64,000 nt of DNA, taken from Pristionchus mayeri (taxonomy: Eukaryota > Nematoda > Chromadorea > Rhabditida > Neodiplogasteridae). The stretch is from NCBI GenBank assembly GCA_036245805.1, contig BTRK01000002.1, forward strand, positions 8,552,689-8,616,688, written 5' to 3'. The notes beneath the pieces are model-generated. The model was not told the DNA's origin. It worked only from the letters and a program-made list of their open reading frames with translations, and ran no database searches. This document shows, piece by piece, positions 12,930 through 26,809 of the stretch (the first letter of the stretch is position 1; each line of letters starts with the position of its first letter). The translations under genes were made by a program, and so were the position numbers.

Positions 12930-13600
12930 TTTCTCGCAGATTTCTGACAGATTAAACAGGCCGATTATTTCCAAGCTGATATTATGTTTGATCACATATC
13001 GATATTTTCATGCCAATTGCTCAATCAAAGAAATTCATTAAAAATAAAATGTTAAAAAATGCATGCAATAGGGCATTAGTATCGCATGCAGCAATTTCAA
13101 TAGCCAACAACAGGGCAAGCTCACCAGGAGAATGTTCTCGCGGATGGAAACAATGAAATCGATATTATACTCATCATGGTATGATGATCCTTGAAGGAAC
13201 TTCATGAATGGACGAGGAGAATAAATTTCCTTGGGGCAGTTACTCGTAAAAACACAAGTCTTCAGCCAATCGACCATCAAATACTTCCTCATCATGTGTG
13301 ACTTACTCGCTTTGACCACGAGATTCGTTCAAATGGCTTTTGGTAGGAGTGCGGTTTTTCTCTAGGCAACACATGTCACTCTTGGATTCAGTCTTGGCGA
13401 TAGTGAGTGGTTTGTAGAGATCTTGCATTATGCCACTCTTATCGGCATTCACAACCGAAGAGAGAGGGCTCGATTCCACCAGGCAAAAAAACTGATCAAC
13501 TTTATTATCACATCAAGCAATGTCGAATTGTAACTTTTAGTATCTAATAGTTGACAAACTAATCGTAACTAATAGTTGACAGATTGGAAAGTGCAAAAAT
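12930..13600. other. no gene recognised
   Basis: The minus ORF at 13038-13319 has no family I recognise. No long repeat is evident. Confidence 0.4.
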
Positions 13601-13603
13601 AGT

Positions 13604-13668
13604 TTCCACAGCTGGGCGCCGAACCCATGACCAAGGAATTACTTCACCAGCTCGCTAACACTTAACCA
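13604..13668 (-). other. tRNA-like module
   Basis: On the minus strand there is an A-box-like TTAGCGAGCTGGTGAAG and a B-box-like GGGTTCGGCGCCC that can form a T arm. A complete cloverleaf with acceptor stem is not evident. It may be a tRNA-derived SINE or decayed tRNA rather than a working gene. Confidence 0.35.
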
Positions 13669-14029
13669 CAGACAGTGGATTCCAGGGCTTCCTAGAAGGG
13701 AGTGCATACCCGCGACGTAGACACAAATATCGATTTTTCTCATTCCCTGAGGGCGTTCCGCAAAAATGAACTATGCAGGAGTTTTTAGAATTCGACCATC
13801 TATCGTTCCCACAGGGTGTTGTTCCGAAAGTGAATATACATTGCACGGCTCCCCCTTGTTAGGCAAAACGAGAAAGTGAGCGACTTATACTAGAACTGTA
13901 GCGACATCGATACTCTCCTCCCCTTAGAGAAAGGTAGCGATTTCTTTAGTACCCCGTCCAGGGATAGCGAAGTGTTAACTTTGTTTTGTCAGCTATAATG
14001 ACTATAATGAGCTATAATGATGTTTGCAG

Positions 14030-14760
14030 ATCACAAATATTCAATCGCCGCAATATATGATATTGAGAAACAGATACACCATGTATGTGTTTATATACAT
14101 CATAACAACAATCGGGAGGAATCAGAAAAGGATGCCGAAGCAAACATTAAACTGAGTCTTGCTATCGACTTAATCAAGGACGAACTCTGCAAGTACATGA
14201 AATCCATTGGTGTGAGCGATCGAAGGAATGCGCGGTTAGTTTTGGAGAATATGTATGTATATTTTATATGTATCGAATATGCATGTATATCATATTGACA
14301 TGTTATTATATTTTCAGTGATTGTTTCTGGAGATCTGAACTGCACAATCCCCTATGTTGAGGAAATTTGTCGTAAAAAAGCTAAAAATTTTATTTGACTG
14401 AAAGACAAACTTCATCCTAGTTGGCGCACCTTTGTTAGGCCTTACCACGGAGTTAGTTTATGAAATATTACGTGTATTATTCATGAACACGGTTTTTAGA
14501 TTTCGGGAGCTCAAAACTCAAAAATTGATTACATTCTTGCACATAACGTTTTCACAAGGATCCATCAGCCTATCGAAACCAATTACGACCATTTCATTAT
14601 AGTTGAAGACATACATTATACAGGTGAAATTGTAAGACTACATTTTCAAATAACATATGCAGATACTGGATTCACCACCCCCTATTGCACTGATCTCACT
14701 TGTAAGCAGAAATGTTCAAATCCTACGACTGTTCAATTCCTACGACTTGGTGAGTGTTGA
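14030..14760 (+). pseudogene. EEP (endonuclease/exonuclease/phosphatase) relic
   Basis: Exon 14030 to about 14256 encodes HKYSIAAIYDIEKQIHHV and CVYIHHN. Exon 14318 to about 14455 starts VIVSGDLNCTIPYVEE, the GD[L/F]N motif of EEP enzymes. Exon 14500 on encodes SKIDYILAHN...YDHF, the family's ID[Y/H]I...DH end. The same three blocks occur in the gene at 44078-44998, which supplies the alignment. An in-frame TGA replaces one codon before LKDKLHPSW, and splice phases after the first exon do not fit, so this copy is probably dead. No reverse transcriptase is attached. Confidence 0.6.
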
Positions 14761-14876
14761 AATATATTGATCTCGTTCATAACATGGATGTCTAAGTTGA
14801 CCAATGGCACTACTATTATGCCTATTGGAGGACCTCATTGTAAACTTCAGAGAAAAAGCTGTTAAGGTATATTGTA

Positions 14877-15773
14877 TTAGGTTGGTAAGAAAGTTCTGTC
14901 GCGCACAATTTTTCCATTTTTTCTTGACTGAATAAATTGTCTGGCAATTCAATTTAACATAAGTTGAAGTGATGTAAGTAGTATACATCATCATGTTTAA
15001 GTCGATTCTATTTCGCTTATAAATCGAGTAAATAAATAAAATCTCAAAAATTCTGAAAATGACGATTTCCTGGTGTTGTTTTGAACTCAGCCGTTTGAAT
15101 AAGAGCTACCAATTGATTCTACAGCTTTGAAGGGTGATAACACTAGAGTTATACATCCATATTATCACATAACATCAGGCATTCGATATGTGTGGGAAGC
15201 TGCAGATTGCAAAAAATGGCTGATTTCAAAGAACAATTTTCGGTTTCATCATTTGAAAAACTGTAGCTTACGAACAGTTAGGTGCACCACTGACCAATTT
15301 AAGGTAAACACTAATCATACCGAGTACTTCACTACTCACTACAGTTGAGCTTACTGGATCAATCGCTAAATCTTCAGGGATGAGAATTGCTTATCAACAT
15401 AATTCAATTCAGTGCAATTTTCAGAATTGGCGCTGATCCAAAGTTGACATAATGGGGCATTCTTACTGTTATGTAATAAAAAAACATGCCCACTTGTTGC
15501 ACTCTACAATATCATGTTAGTTATGCCCATATCACATTTGTTCTTTCAACCATGAGCAAATAAAAAAAATGGTTGGTAATCAATTTCGCTGAATTTGGCA
15601 GTCGACTGTTCCCGAATTAGCCATTGGACAGTACTGTGACAAAGTTTTCTCGAAAGAGTAACCAAGCACTATTAGACTACTGAAAATCGTATAAAGATTG
15701 ATCAACTTTGAAGGGCAGGATAAACCAAAATGTAAAATACGAGAAACGCGACAGAACTTTCTTACCAACCTAA
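14877..15773. mobile_element. mariner-type element with perfect 27-bp TIRs, 0.9 kb
   Basis: Inverted termini beginning TTAGGTTGGTAAGAAAGTTC are identical over 27 bp and flanked by TA on both sides. Sequence TTAGGTTGGT...AAGT is typical of mariner TIRs. At 897 bp and without a transposase ORF it is probably non-autonomous. A minus ORF at 15580-15783 shares VLGYSF...TL with the 250-1515 element. Confidence 0.8.
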
Positions 15774-16130
15774 TAATAAACATGTCTCACATGTGAATAC
15801 TTGTTTTAGTATAAATCTGTGAAATCTTCGTTCGAACATTACTCTACGTGGAAAATACCTAGTAAGAACATTTTATAGATTCCCTGAACAACATATTTAC
15901 AGTTCGGAATATGTCGCACGGTTCAAGATTCCCTGAGAAAATTTATGGGATTTCAATTATTTCTTTCCTGGACAAAATGATGAATCCCAATTCGAGACTC
16001 AAACCAGTCAGACAATTTACGACTACTGTTGAGAAAAATATGTTGTCATGGATGTGTGCGGTAAGTATAAAACATTAATGAAGCTTAATGAATCTTATGA
16101 AGCTCTTTAGAGTTATGATATATCAGTATA

Positions 16131-16937
16131 TAAGGTTGATGCAAAAGTCTTGTGGTATTTTGGCATTTCGCCTTCCACCTTCATTTTAGGTTGAGAGATG
16201 AACATCCGGATACTGATTTCTAATGAGCCTTGGATACTCTTTCATTTGCCCACCCTACAAGCATTACCCAATCAGAGAGGCGATAATAGGATAAGGTTAA
16301 ATTTTACGAAATTCATCTGTCGAAAACCACGCATCTCTCAATATTCTGCTTCCTCTGAAGCATGAATGCTCAATCTATGGTGGTTATATGAAGCTCTACC
16401 CTATAAACACTTTTGCTCATGGATGCTGGAAATTACATCCTTTCGAGAAATGTGCTGATCTGTAATTGACTACATGTTGCATTTCTGTTTTGATTTTGCA
16501 TATTTCTGAAAAATAAAAATAAAAAAACAAAATTTTCTGAAAGGGGAAAGAAGCAGGCAAATTTTCTTAATGAGAATATAGCCTATTCGTGGGTCAATGT
16601 GGCGTGCTCGTGGAGAAGTCTGTATCATTGGTTTTTGTAGAAAAAAATCCGGACAAGTTATGCATAGCCAAAGTTCAAGGCTCATTGTCGGTATCATGTA
16701 ATTCGGTTCAAATTTATCTTCAGATCTAGCATATGCGTCAGATCTAGCATTTTTTTCGGAAAAAATTATATTTTCTTGCGTTAATTGCAAGATGTCTGTG
16801 ATTGAAACATATGCAAATAAAGTTCAAGCATACCACTAAATAATGCTACGTTTTTTGTTATTGACATTGTAGACACGCGAATAATGATAGATCAAATTAG
16901 GGCCACAAAAAACCACAAGACATTAGCATCAACCTTA
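16131..16937. mobile_element. mariner-type element, 0.8 kb
   Basis: Inverted ends TAAGGTTGATGCAAAAGTCT (left) and TAAGGTTGATGCTAATGTCT (right, inverted), followed by TGTGG in both; flanking TA dinucleotides. Internal ORFs are short and unrecognised, so this is a deletion derivative. Confidence 0.75.
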
Positions 16938-17417
16938 TATTTTAAATTATGCACATACAGAACCTTTTCTGCGAGTTAGGTAAGTGCTAATTAACAAATT
17001 CACCAAAGCGACATATGACTTTGAGATTACAAGTCTACTGGAACAAGATGATCCACAGAAAGACATGTCCGAGAATATTGTTTCGGCAGCGTGCAAGAAG
17101 ATTAGGAAACAATTCATTGATTCGAGATCTGAAGTGCGTTTATATGCGGGTGTCCGAGTCAGTGGACGGTACCGATAATTATTTGCAAACAAAGATCCTA
17201 TGGCCGGATTCTATGATGGGAAATATCCGAGACTAGTTCATTAGTCCCAGTCTAGGTCACTGGGTGTTTTTATTTTTCTCAGTTTCGTAAACGGGTATGG
17301 TGTAATTCAGCTCCGAAATGCTTCGCTTAGTCAAAAACGGCAATATACTTCAAACGGGAATCATTGCAAACTTCCACTTCTTATGAGGGGAATCAGGAAA
17401 GACTCGGCATCCACCGA

Positions 17418-18967
17418 GACGTAGGAATTCATATTTTTCCTTAATCAGGAAAACATAGTAATTAGTACTTCTAATCAAGTTCTATCGAATAGCGTTGACC
17501 GTTTTTTCGATAAACAAATTTTTTTCAGCCACGGCATGGGCCTAAAGTGGGCGGAGCCTCGCTTTTTTCGAAAAATAACCATATTTGATGGCGGTTTTCG
17601 GCCTTTTCCAGTAAAGATATTAAAAAATGGTCAACAGACAAATGAAAGAGCTTAGTTAGGGGAACATTTTTCTTTCTTTCCTGTGGTCAAAAAGTCGAAA
17701 AATTTCTCAGGAAATCAACTTTTGCGAAAATTTCGACAAATCGCTTAAAACCAAAAACGTAATGGGTGTTCATGCTTAATCAATATGGGTACTCTTTTCT
17801 GCCAAAAATGAAGGTCATAAAGCTCTGCGCTGTAAATACGGTGTCGTTTAAGTAACAACCGTCAATGGGGTCCTGTGTAGACATAATTGTTCCCATATGT
17901 CAATAAGGCTCATTTGCGTCCAAAATGAACAAAAACATTATAAAAACATGTTTCCACATGAGAACTATATAAGTTTCTTGTCCATTCGGTCATAGACTCG
18001 ATTTGAAGAAATTGAGGACTTTTGCCTGGAATTGCACAAGGGAGTCGGAATCAGGCTACCATTCAAGGTCAAACACACGAACTAACATGCAATTGATGCA
18101 ATCCCTACAATGTTTTTTAAAGAATGGGCCTCTTAAAATGCAATTGCGTCGCTCTGAGAGCCGAAAAAAGCTGTAATACGACAATATATGCAGAAATTAT
18201 AAAATCGATACGTGAGTGTGATCATGTTATAGAGAATTATGTGATGAAAATTTTATCTGTTGAAAGTATGGTTCTATCTTTTCATTGAAGCGCTCTACAG
18301 AGCCTGGAACTTGGCCAGAAATATGCTAGAATCCCCCGAGAGCGCGCGCTCTAACCGTCTGCCGCTCTCGCCGCCTGGACTCCCTCTCCCTCCCTACATA
18401 TAGCGCTTCCTCGCGCTCCTCCACCATCGTATTCTCCCATGTTTTTGTTCATTTTGGACGCAAATGAGCCCAATTGACATATGGTAACTTTTATGTCTAC
18501 ACAGGACCCCATTGACGGTTTTTACTTAAACGACACCGTAATTACAGCGCAAAGCTTTATGACCTTCATTTTTTGGCGGAAAAGAGTACCCATATGGAAA
18601 AATTGATTAAGCATGAACACCCATTACGTTTTTGGTTTTAAGCGATTTGTCGAAATTTTCGCATAAGTTGATTTACTGAGAAAGTTTTCGACTTTTTGAC
18701 CACCGGAAAGAAAGAAAAATGTTCCCCGAACTAAGCTCTTTCATTTGTCTGTTGACCATTTTTTAATATCTTTACTGGAAAAGGCCGAAAACCGCTGTCA
18801 AAGATGGGTTTTTTTCGAAAAAAGCGAGGCTCCGCCCACTTTAGACCCATGCCGTGGCTGAAAAAAATTTGTTTATCGAAAAACGGCCAACGCTATTCGA
18901 TAGAGCTTGATAAGAAGTACTAAATACTATGTTTTCGTGAGTAAGGAAAAATATGAATTCCTACGTC
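17418..18967. repeat. foldback element, 1.55 kb
   Basis: Outer ends GACGTAGGAATTC and GAATTCCTACGTC. Arms of about 520 bp run to near 17945 and 18450 (for example gggcctaaagtgggcggagcctcgc / gcgaggctccgcccactttagaccc). The central loop includes GC-rich gagagcgcgcgctc sequence. No coding frame is supported. Confidence 0.9.
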
Positions 18968-19454
18968 CCGGCAAAGTTGTCCATTCTATCGCGAATGCTC
19001 TCTTATGCACCAGAGACAGACATTGACATTAACCTAATTTTCGCTCCCAAAGTCGAAGAAGGGGTATACCCTTTTCCGATTTCTATGTATAATAGAACAT
19101 ATACGCCATACCCAGGTATACACTCTTTAAATTCCTAAAAGCCGGCGAAGGGACCAATTACGCAGCCTTTCGAAACAAATGTTTAGTGCATTATATTCGT
19201 ATATGTACGCACCATAATGCAGTCCGTTTTGCGAATTGTTTCCGAAGGGGATCTTTCCCATCCACTGACTCATGACACATGTGGTATGTTATTTCTTTAT
19301 TTAAACAAAATGTCTTTAGCTAAGAAGACAATCGCCTTCTGTCGACGTTCAGACATCCACATTATTGTTGAAGAGGTCTAAAGTCAGAAATATCGCCTAA
19401 ACCATATATCTTTATATTATATATTTTGTTTGATAAATACAAATTGCAATTCAA

Positions 19455-20540
19455 TAGTTGTATATAACAGACTATCAGAGAAAATCGACATGTTTCTTCA
19501 GCGACTTGGCACTGGCCAAAAATTCGAATTGCTAATGACGTCGCCAATAGGTAGCGCTCGTCGGGGGAAAGCGGCGGCGAACATCGCCAGAATTTCGATC
19601 CGCATCCGCACGGACGCGGGCGCGGATTTAAAAAAAAATACTACAGTAGTCTCGAAATTTTTTAATCGACTCTGACCGCTTTCGCGGTAGGGGCGCTGCA
19701 CTCCTTGACAAATTCTAAGACTTTTTTAGTTCGGTAAATATTTCGATCAGATTCCATCTGACGCCGGAAATCAATAAAATCGTTTTTACTTCGGACATGA
19801 ATACTTTTCCCCAAAAAAATTTCAAGAACTCACATACATATTATTTCCGTTTTAGCTTTGGTTTGAGAAGATAAATCGTTCAGTAGAAAGGCGCGATTTA
19901 AAATTGTCAATAAGTAAGTCAAAATTAATAAAGAATGAATTTGGTGTAATTTTTGGGTTACGGTATGTGCACAGGTTGGACGACTTTTCCAAATCGGTGT
20001 TACATTGGCTAAAAATTGATTTTATAATATTTTACACCAATAGGGAAAAGTCGTCCACCCTGTACACTCATATACCGTAACCCAAAAATTACACCATAAT
20101 TCATAAATTTATTTTGTGTTCCTTTTTGACAATTTTAAATCGCGCCTTTCTACTGAACGATATATCGTCTGAAACCAAAGCTAAGACGGAAATGATATTT
20201 ACGTAAGTTAAAAAAAATTCAGGGAAAAGCATGCATGTTCGAAGCAAAAACGATTTTATCGATTTTCAGCGTCAGATTCTGATCGAAAAATTCACCGAGT
20301 GCAAAAGTTTCAGAATTTGTCAGAGTGCAGCGCCCCTATCAGAGTCGATTTAAAAATTTCGAGGCTACCGTAGTAAATTTTTCAAAATCCGCGCCCGCGC
20401 GGATGCGAATCGAAATTCTGGCGATGCTCGTCGCTTTCCCTCGACGAGCGTTACCCATTGGTGACGTCATTAGTAATTCGAATTTTTGGCCAGTGCCAAG
20501 TTTATTTCGATTCTGTCAGATAGTGTGTTATATGTATTAC
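19455..20540. repeat. foldback element family A, copy 1
   Basis: Ends with TATAACA-type termini followed by CTATC.GAGAAAATC and CTTCAGCGACTTGGCAC. Arms are about 480 bp, separated by a short loop near 20000. Relatives: 56895-57995 (complete) and 38565-38742 (one end only). Confidence 0.85.
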
Positions 20541-20699
20541 GAGAATGCTATCGCTGCGTATGATCAGCCCTCACTTTGTCTTTTCTTTTATACTTTTTTT
20601 TTTCACAAAATGAGTGAACATAAGGTATCAACATCAATTTTCATTTTTTATCTTACCTTTTTTATCTTACAACTTTATTTTTTTTTTATCTTACAACTT

Positions 20700-23600
20700 A
20701 CCGAAAAGTCCAGGTCACAGGTCCCCGACCCGGTTTTTTTAGGAACTTTCCGGTTTCAGATCCGGATCTACCGTTTCTCAGCTCCAAGTTGTGCTCGAGA
20801 GGTGGAACAACTTTTCTGTTAAGTGTGAAGCTGTGGGACTGCAAGATCAAAAAATGTGAACGAAAAACTGAAATGTCCAGTAAAATCTTACCACCTCGGT
20901 GAGTAGCAAACCCAGTGAATTTTATTGCTGATTATGGAAGTTTGACTTCATACGTATAAACGAAAAATAGTAATCAGCAATTTTAGGGGGGGGGGGGACT
21001 TTTTTTCGCAATTTTGCTCCGAAAAAATTATGTCAAATTTTGAAAAATTCTTATTTCGCACATGTATCATTCCAATTGATCAATTCTACCAATTTCTAAC
21101 ATTTCTCGATGAAATTTTAGATGACATTGAAAGAGCATGAAATTTCAGCACTTCAAAAAAATCGATTTTCAACCCTCCTAAAATGCCAAGTTCGTGATCA
21201 TTCAGCTCCGGATTTACACATTGAACTCGAAGTGTAATCAACAGTACTGAGTGACATGAGTACATTTTCTCATTGTGGGCTCTCCACTCTGTTCCATTCC
21301 CTTCATTCTTATAATCGAACTTGCACCATCGCGACGGTCGTAATTAAACAAATTATAGTTTGATTACATTTTAAACGGTCCTCACTATTTTCGATCACGG
21401 GAAATTATCTCTGTAAGACTCGGACGGCCCATTGGCAGGGGGTGGCACAAGGCTTCAAAATTATTGTATCGACCTGAAACTTGCAGGTTATCATACCTGA
21501 TGGTAAGGCATGCTCCCACATGATTTTGGAGTCCCTAGCTCAACATTTTGACCTACCAATTTTGAAAAACGAAACTCAATATCCAAGGGCATGTTATATA
21601 CCATTCGAAAGAGCATAAACAGTTATGTCTAATTCTATGTTTTCGTAAGAATTGGTGCATGTTTTCACGAGATCTCTCGCGAAAAGCGCATTTTCAAGCA
21701 GTTTTCGTGGTGGAAGACAATGATAGGGTATCTTTCACAGCAATTTTTTTGCATAAGAAGATGCAGAATTTAATTATCTGTCGAAGTATTCATTTCATTT
21801 TACGATTTTTTTCCCCTAATTATGCCATACAATGGGCACGCATTCGTATCACGCATTCGTCGACCAGGGTTCAAATCCTGCCCGGTGCATGATGTTTTGC
21901 GATCTTTTATTTCTCGCCAATCAATCATTGTCGAGTCTATTCCCTATTTTAAACTACTTATTTCTCGTTCTTAACCCACTAATGATAAGAAACTCAATCA
22001 CAAGTCTACCATTAACTCCAGTTTGGCACATATCTTTATCATCAGTCGGATTACCACTTTTTTCAAGTGAGGTGTCATGGACAATCACGCGATTAGCAGA
22101 AGGATACCGAGGAGAAAGACTATCCAGAGACGACCTCCTGCGAAAGGAAAAGGCTCAATTCCCCGAGGGAAATCGCACTGCTTCCCCCGTTTAAATTGTC
22201 AATGCCTGATAAATCGCTTCACATGTTCATGGTGAGACTGGAAGGTGTGGCTGCTATCCGTATGCAATTCCGTGAATTCGATGACGTCGTCCACCGAACT
22301 CGAGTATTAGGATGAGGACGGACTACCGAATGTGGAAAAGGGTTTCGCACTCAAGAAGAAGTATTCATTCGTGCCGAGAGTGCGAAAGAATTAATTTACA
22401 AAGTACAGTCATAAGTGATCAGAAGGAAAACTGAGGAGCGTCAACGATTTACGCGAATTCTAATACAGTCGCCGTCATCGAATGGAGGAACAACTAGATG
22501 AAAGAAAGAGTGTAAAAAGGGGAAGGGAAGACAAGCGACAGGCAGATGCAGTAGTGGACAACAACGAGGTAGGAGATGTCGATCAGAACCTCATTTTCTC
22601 GAACTATGGATAGCTTTCAGATGGAGATCTCATCGCCAACACAGAATCTTTGATGTCACAGAATCTTTGATAATCATTAAATGCAATCTATTGGGGAACT
22701 GATAAGATTGATTAGCCCCCGCGCGAGGCGCCGGAGCAATTTTTGCGGGGTATTAGTTGTGTAACCTTTAAAATTACGGGTTAGTACGAAAAACGTGGTA
22801 ATCCGACTGATCGATAAAGATATGTGCCAAACTGGAGTTAATGGTAGACTTGTGATTGAGTTTCTTATCATTAGTGGGTTAAGAACGAGAAATAAGTAGT
22901 TTAAAATAGGGAATAGACTCGACAATGATTGATTGGCGAGAAATAAAAGATCGCAAAACATCATGCACCGGGCAGGATTTGAACCCTGGTCGACGAATGC
23001 GTGATATAAAGCCCACTGTATGGCATAATTAGGGGAAAAAATTCGTAAATTGAATTGAATACTTCGATAGAGAATTAAATTCTGCATCTTCTTATGCAAA
23101 AACATTGCTGTGAAAGCTACCCTATCATTGTTTTCCACGGCGAAAACTGCTTGAAAATGCGCCTTTCATGAGATATCTCGTGAAAACATGCACCAATTCT
23201 TGCGAAAACATAGATTTAGATATAACTTTTTATGCTCTTTCGAATGATATATAACATGCCCTTGGATATTGAGTTTCATTTTTCAAAATTGGTAGGCCAA
23301 AATGTTGAGGTAGGGACTCCAAAATCATGTGGGAGCACACCTTACCATCAGGTATGATAATCTGAACGTTTCAAGTCGATGCGACCATTTTGAAATCCTT
23401 GTGCCACCCCTCTCCGAGTCTTACAGAGAACGCGTTTTAATAGACGGGATCAGTAAGACTCGACCATAATCGCCACCCCCGCGGCCACGACCCATCAGAA
23501 TGAGAACCTCACGCCCCTACTTTGTGCATGGGCACCCTTTGGCCCCATGTTGCACATAGTACCCGTGATTTCTCAATTTCGCTTCTGCGCACGAAAAATA

Positions 23601-24958
23601 TATAATCTCAAACTCGAAAAATCGAAATTTCATATTTTCTAAACGGAAAGAGATACACTCGTAATCTCTTTTTCGCTTATCTAGGTATGTCCAAAAAACA
23701 AAAATGAGCCATTCTGATTGAAGCCATTCTGATCCCAGTCGATCGTAATGATGAGTTTATATACCGAAATTTCACATTTTGACCCTTTTCTTCAGCATAT
23801 GAAAAAACCTCACGGGCTTTACATGATTAAAATGAACCCGGATGAAAACTGAACAAAATGCGCCATTCAAAAATCCGATTCGTTTTCTGCGCTGCCGTTC
23901 CGCAAGCCCGATTCGTTTTCTGGGCTGCCGTTCCTCAGCACCAATTCTTACGAAAACATAGATTTAGACATAACTGTTTATGCTCTTTCGAATGGTATAT
24001 AACATGCCCTTGGATATTGAGTTTCGTTTTTCAAAATTGATAGGTCAAAATGTTGAGGTAGGGACTCCAAAATCATGCCTTACCATCAGGTATGATAACC
24101 TCCATCAGGTATGATAACCTGCAAGTTTCAAGTCGATACGATAATTTTGAAGCCTTGTGCCACCCCCTGCAATGGGCCGTCCGAGTCTTACAGAGATAAT
24201 TTCCCGTGATCGAAAATAGTGAGGATCGTTTAAAATGTAATCAAAATATAATTTGTTTAATTACGACCGTCGCGATGGTGCAAGTTCGATTATAAGAATG
24301 AAGGGAATGGAACCGAGTGGAGAGCCCACAATGAGAAAATGTACTCATGTCACTCAGTACTGTTGATTACACTTCGAGTTCAATGTGTAAATCCGGAGCT
24401 GAATGATCACGAACTTGGCATTTTAGGAGGGTTGAAAATCGATTTTTTTGAAGTGCTGAAATTTCATGCTCTTTCAATGTCATCTAAAATTTCATCGAGA
24501 AATGTTAGAAATTGGAAGAATTGATCAATTGGAATGATACATGTGCGAGATAAGAATTTTTCAAAATTTGACATAATTTTTTCGGAAAATTGCGAAAAAT
24601 TGCCAAAATTGCGAAAAAAAGTCCCCCCCCCCCCTAAAATTGCTGATTACTATTTTTCCTTTATACGTATGAAGTCAAACTTCCATAATCAGCAATAAAA
24701 TTCACTGGGTTTGCTACTCACCGAGGTGGTAAGATTTTACTGGACATTTCAGTTTTTCGTTCACATTTTTTGATCTTGCAGTCCCACAGCTTCACACTTA
24801 ACAGAAAAGTTATTCATCTTATTTTTCTGCGTATTTTGAGCCCAATGCCCTCTCGAGAACAACTTGAGCTGAGAAACGGTAGATCCGGATCTGAAACCGG
24901 AAAATTCCTAAAAGCCGGATCGGGGACCTGTGACCTGGACTTTTCGGTAAGTTGTCTC
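20700..24958. repeat. large foldback element, 4.3 kb
   Basis: Arms of at least 700 bp: ccgaaaagtccaggtcacag at 20700 is mirrored at 24940, a G11 run at 20985 by a C10 run at 24625, and attcagctccggatttacac at 21200 by its complement near 24390. A second inner pair lies at about 21440-22050 and 22800-23410. Each inner arm carries a tRNA-like B box (GGTTCAAATCC at 21875; inverted copy near 22980). The middle (22050-22680) holds no recognised gene. Confidence 0.9.
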
Positions 24959-25030
24959 TAGTGTATGCTAACTCTATAATACGAAGCCAAACAAAAAAGA
25001 AAAGTTGGGAATTGTTCCCGCACACCTTCA

Positions 25031-26170
25031 CTGACTCGTGATACCTGTGGTATATGTAACACTCTTTTCACGAGTCAGTGGATGAAAAACTGACCCTCCG
25101 GGAACATTTTCAAAAAAAGTTGTCTCCGATTTGCCTTATATTATAGTGGTAGAATACCCTAGAGTGAAGATTTCGTAAAATATAAGTCATTGGTGCCAGA
25201 GCCGGCATTTGCACCTGGCTCTGCTGTAAAACAGCTCCCAGATGAGCTAGAAAGGTGGCCCAGGTCTCAAAATGAGTGGAAAAATATGCTGAGAAATTTT
25301 TCTGTTGACACCGAGAGGATCGGCCCAGAACCGAAAATGATAAAAAATAAAAACTATTTTTCGATCAAACATGGCGAACCTCGTGTTTTCAAGCAAAATC
25401 GAAAATTTCATGATGTCATATTTTAGTAATTATCACTCGTGGTTATCTTTTATTTTCGTTTTTTTCAGTGTTTTCTGACCTATTCATTCTGATTTCCCTT
25501 GAAAAAACCGAAGATTTCGATACTTCACAAAATCACATTTTTCACGAAATTTATCAGATTTCATAATTTTATGAAGTACTGAAATCTTCGGTTTTTTCAA
25601 TGAAAATCGGAATGAATAGGTCAGAAATCATTGAAAACGGAAAGAAAAGATATCCACGAGCGATAATTACTCAAATATGACATCATGAAATTTTCGATTT
25701 TGCTTGAAAACACGAGGTTCGCCATGTTTGATCAAAAATTGCAAAAAACAACCATCTTCAAATTCGGTTTTCATATTTTTATATCATACATACGAACTTT
25801 ATCTTTCATATTCCGCGTTGAAAATCTGCTACGCTCTGCAGCATTGTAGGGAAAATAATTTATTTCAGATTCAAAAAGTAGTTTTTATTTTTTATCATTT
25901 TCGGTTCTGTTCTGATCCTCTCGGTGTCAACAGAAAAATTTCTCAGCATATTTTTCCGCTCATTTTGAGACCTGTGCCACCTTTCTAGCTCATCTGGGAG
26001 CTGTTTTACATCAGAGCCAGGTGCAAATCCGGAAAATTCCTAAATGCCGGCTCTGGCACCAATGACTTATATTTTACGAATATTTTACGAAAGCCTACCA
26101 CTATAATATAAGGCAAATCGGAGACAACTTTTTTGAAAATGTTCCCGCATGCCTCCACTGACTCGTGAAA
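25031..26170. repeat. foldback element, 1.1 kb
   Basis: The outer cactgactcgtgatac motif and arms containing tggtgccagagccggcattt / its complement near 26050 pair over about 400 bp on each side. The same CACTGACTC end appears alone near 19262. Confidence 0.85.
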
Positions 26171-26299
26171 CGCGTGGTAAGAATATGTAACCTTGGAATA
26201 AATGACATGAATAAACAATCCTTACATTACGATATGGCAACTACAAGCTACAACGAATGGAATATAATCAGGAAAAAAAACTAGCGAGTACCTATTCGC

Positions 26300-26433
26300 A
26301 TCGAGTACTGCGTCGGGGCCTAAGACATCTGAAGGAAGAGTCTGAGTGCGGGCTGCCACCTAGTCGCCTCGAGTACTGCGACGGGGACTGCGCCCTCTGA
26401 AGGAAGCGGCCTAGTGCAGGCTGAACGGAACGC
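26300..26433. repeat. two tandem units of about 67 bp
   Basis: The tcgagtactgcgtcgggg ... ctgaaggaag segment is repeated once with changes. Confidence 0.6.
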
Positions 26434-26809
26434 CAGAGCACCTGCCAAGGAACGTCTTGAATGTAAATAAGAAGTAAAAAAAACAAGTTCCTAAACCCAC
26501 TTTGCTTTAAAAAGAGACTGGAAATTAAATATATAACTATATTATACATACGACTTGACGAAAAACGGAAATGATGATGATGAAACGTCGAAATTGACGA
26601 TGACGATATGACGAAAAGACGATACCAGCCACATGAAGAGACGAACCATGACGCTGCTGACGACGCCTGAGAACAAAATTACTTAAGAAACCCAAAACAA
26701 GTCCAAAAATATACAAGTGAATAGTTCATCACATGGGAAACACCTCCTGCCGACGCAAAAACTTCCCCAATGCCTCCTCATCATAAATTGTAAACAAGTT
26801 GGAAAGAAA

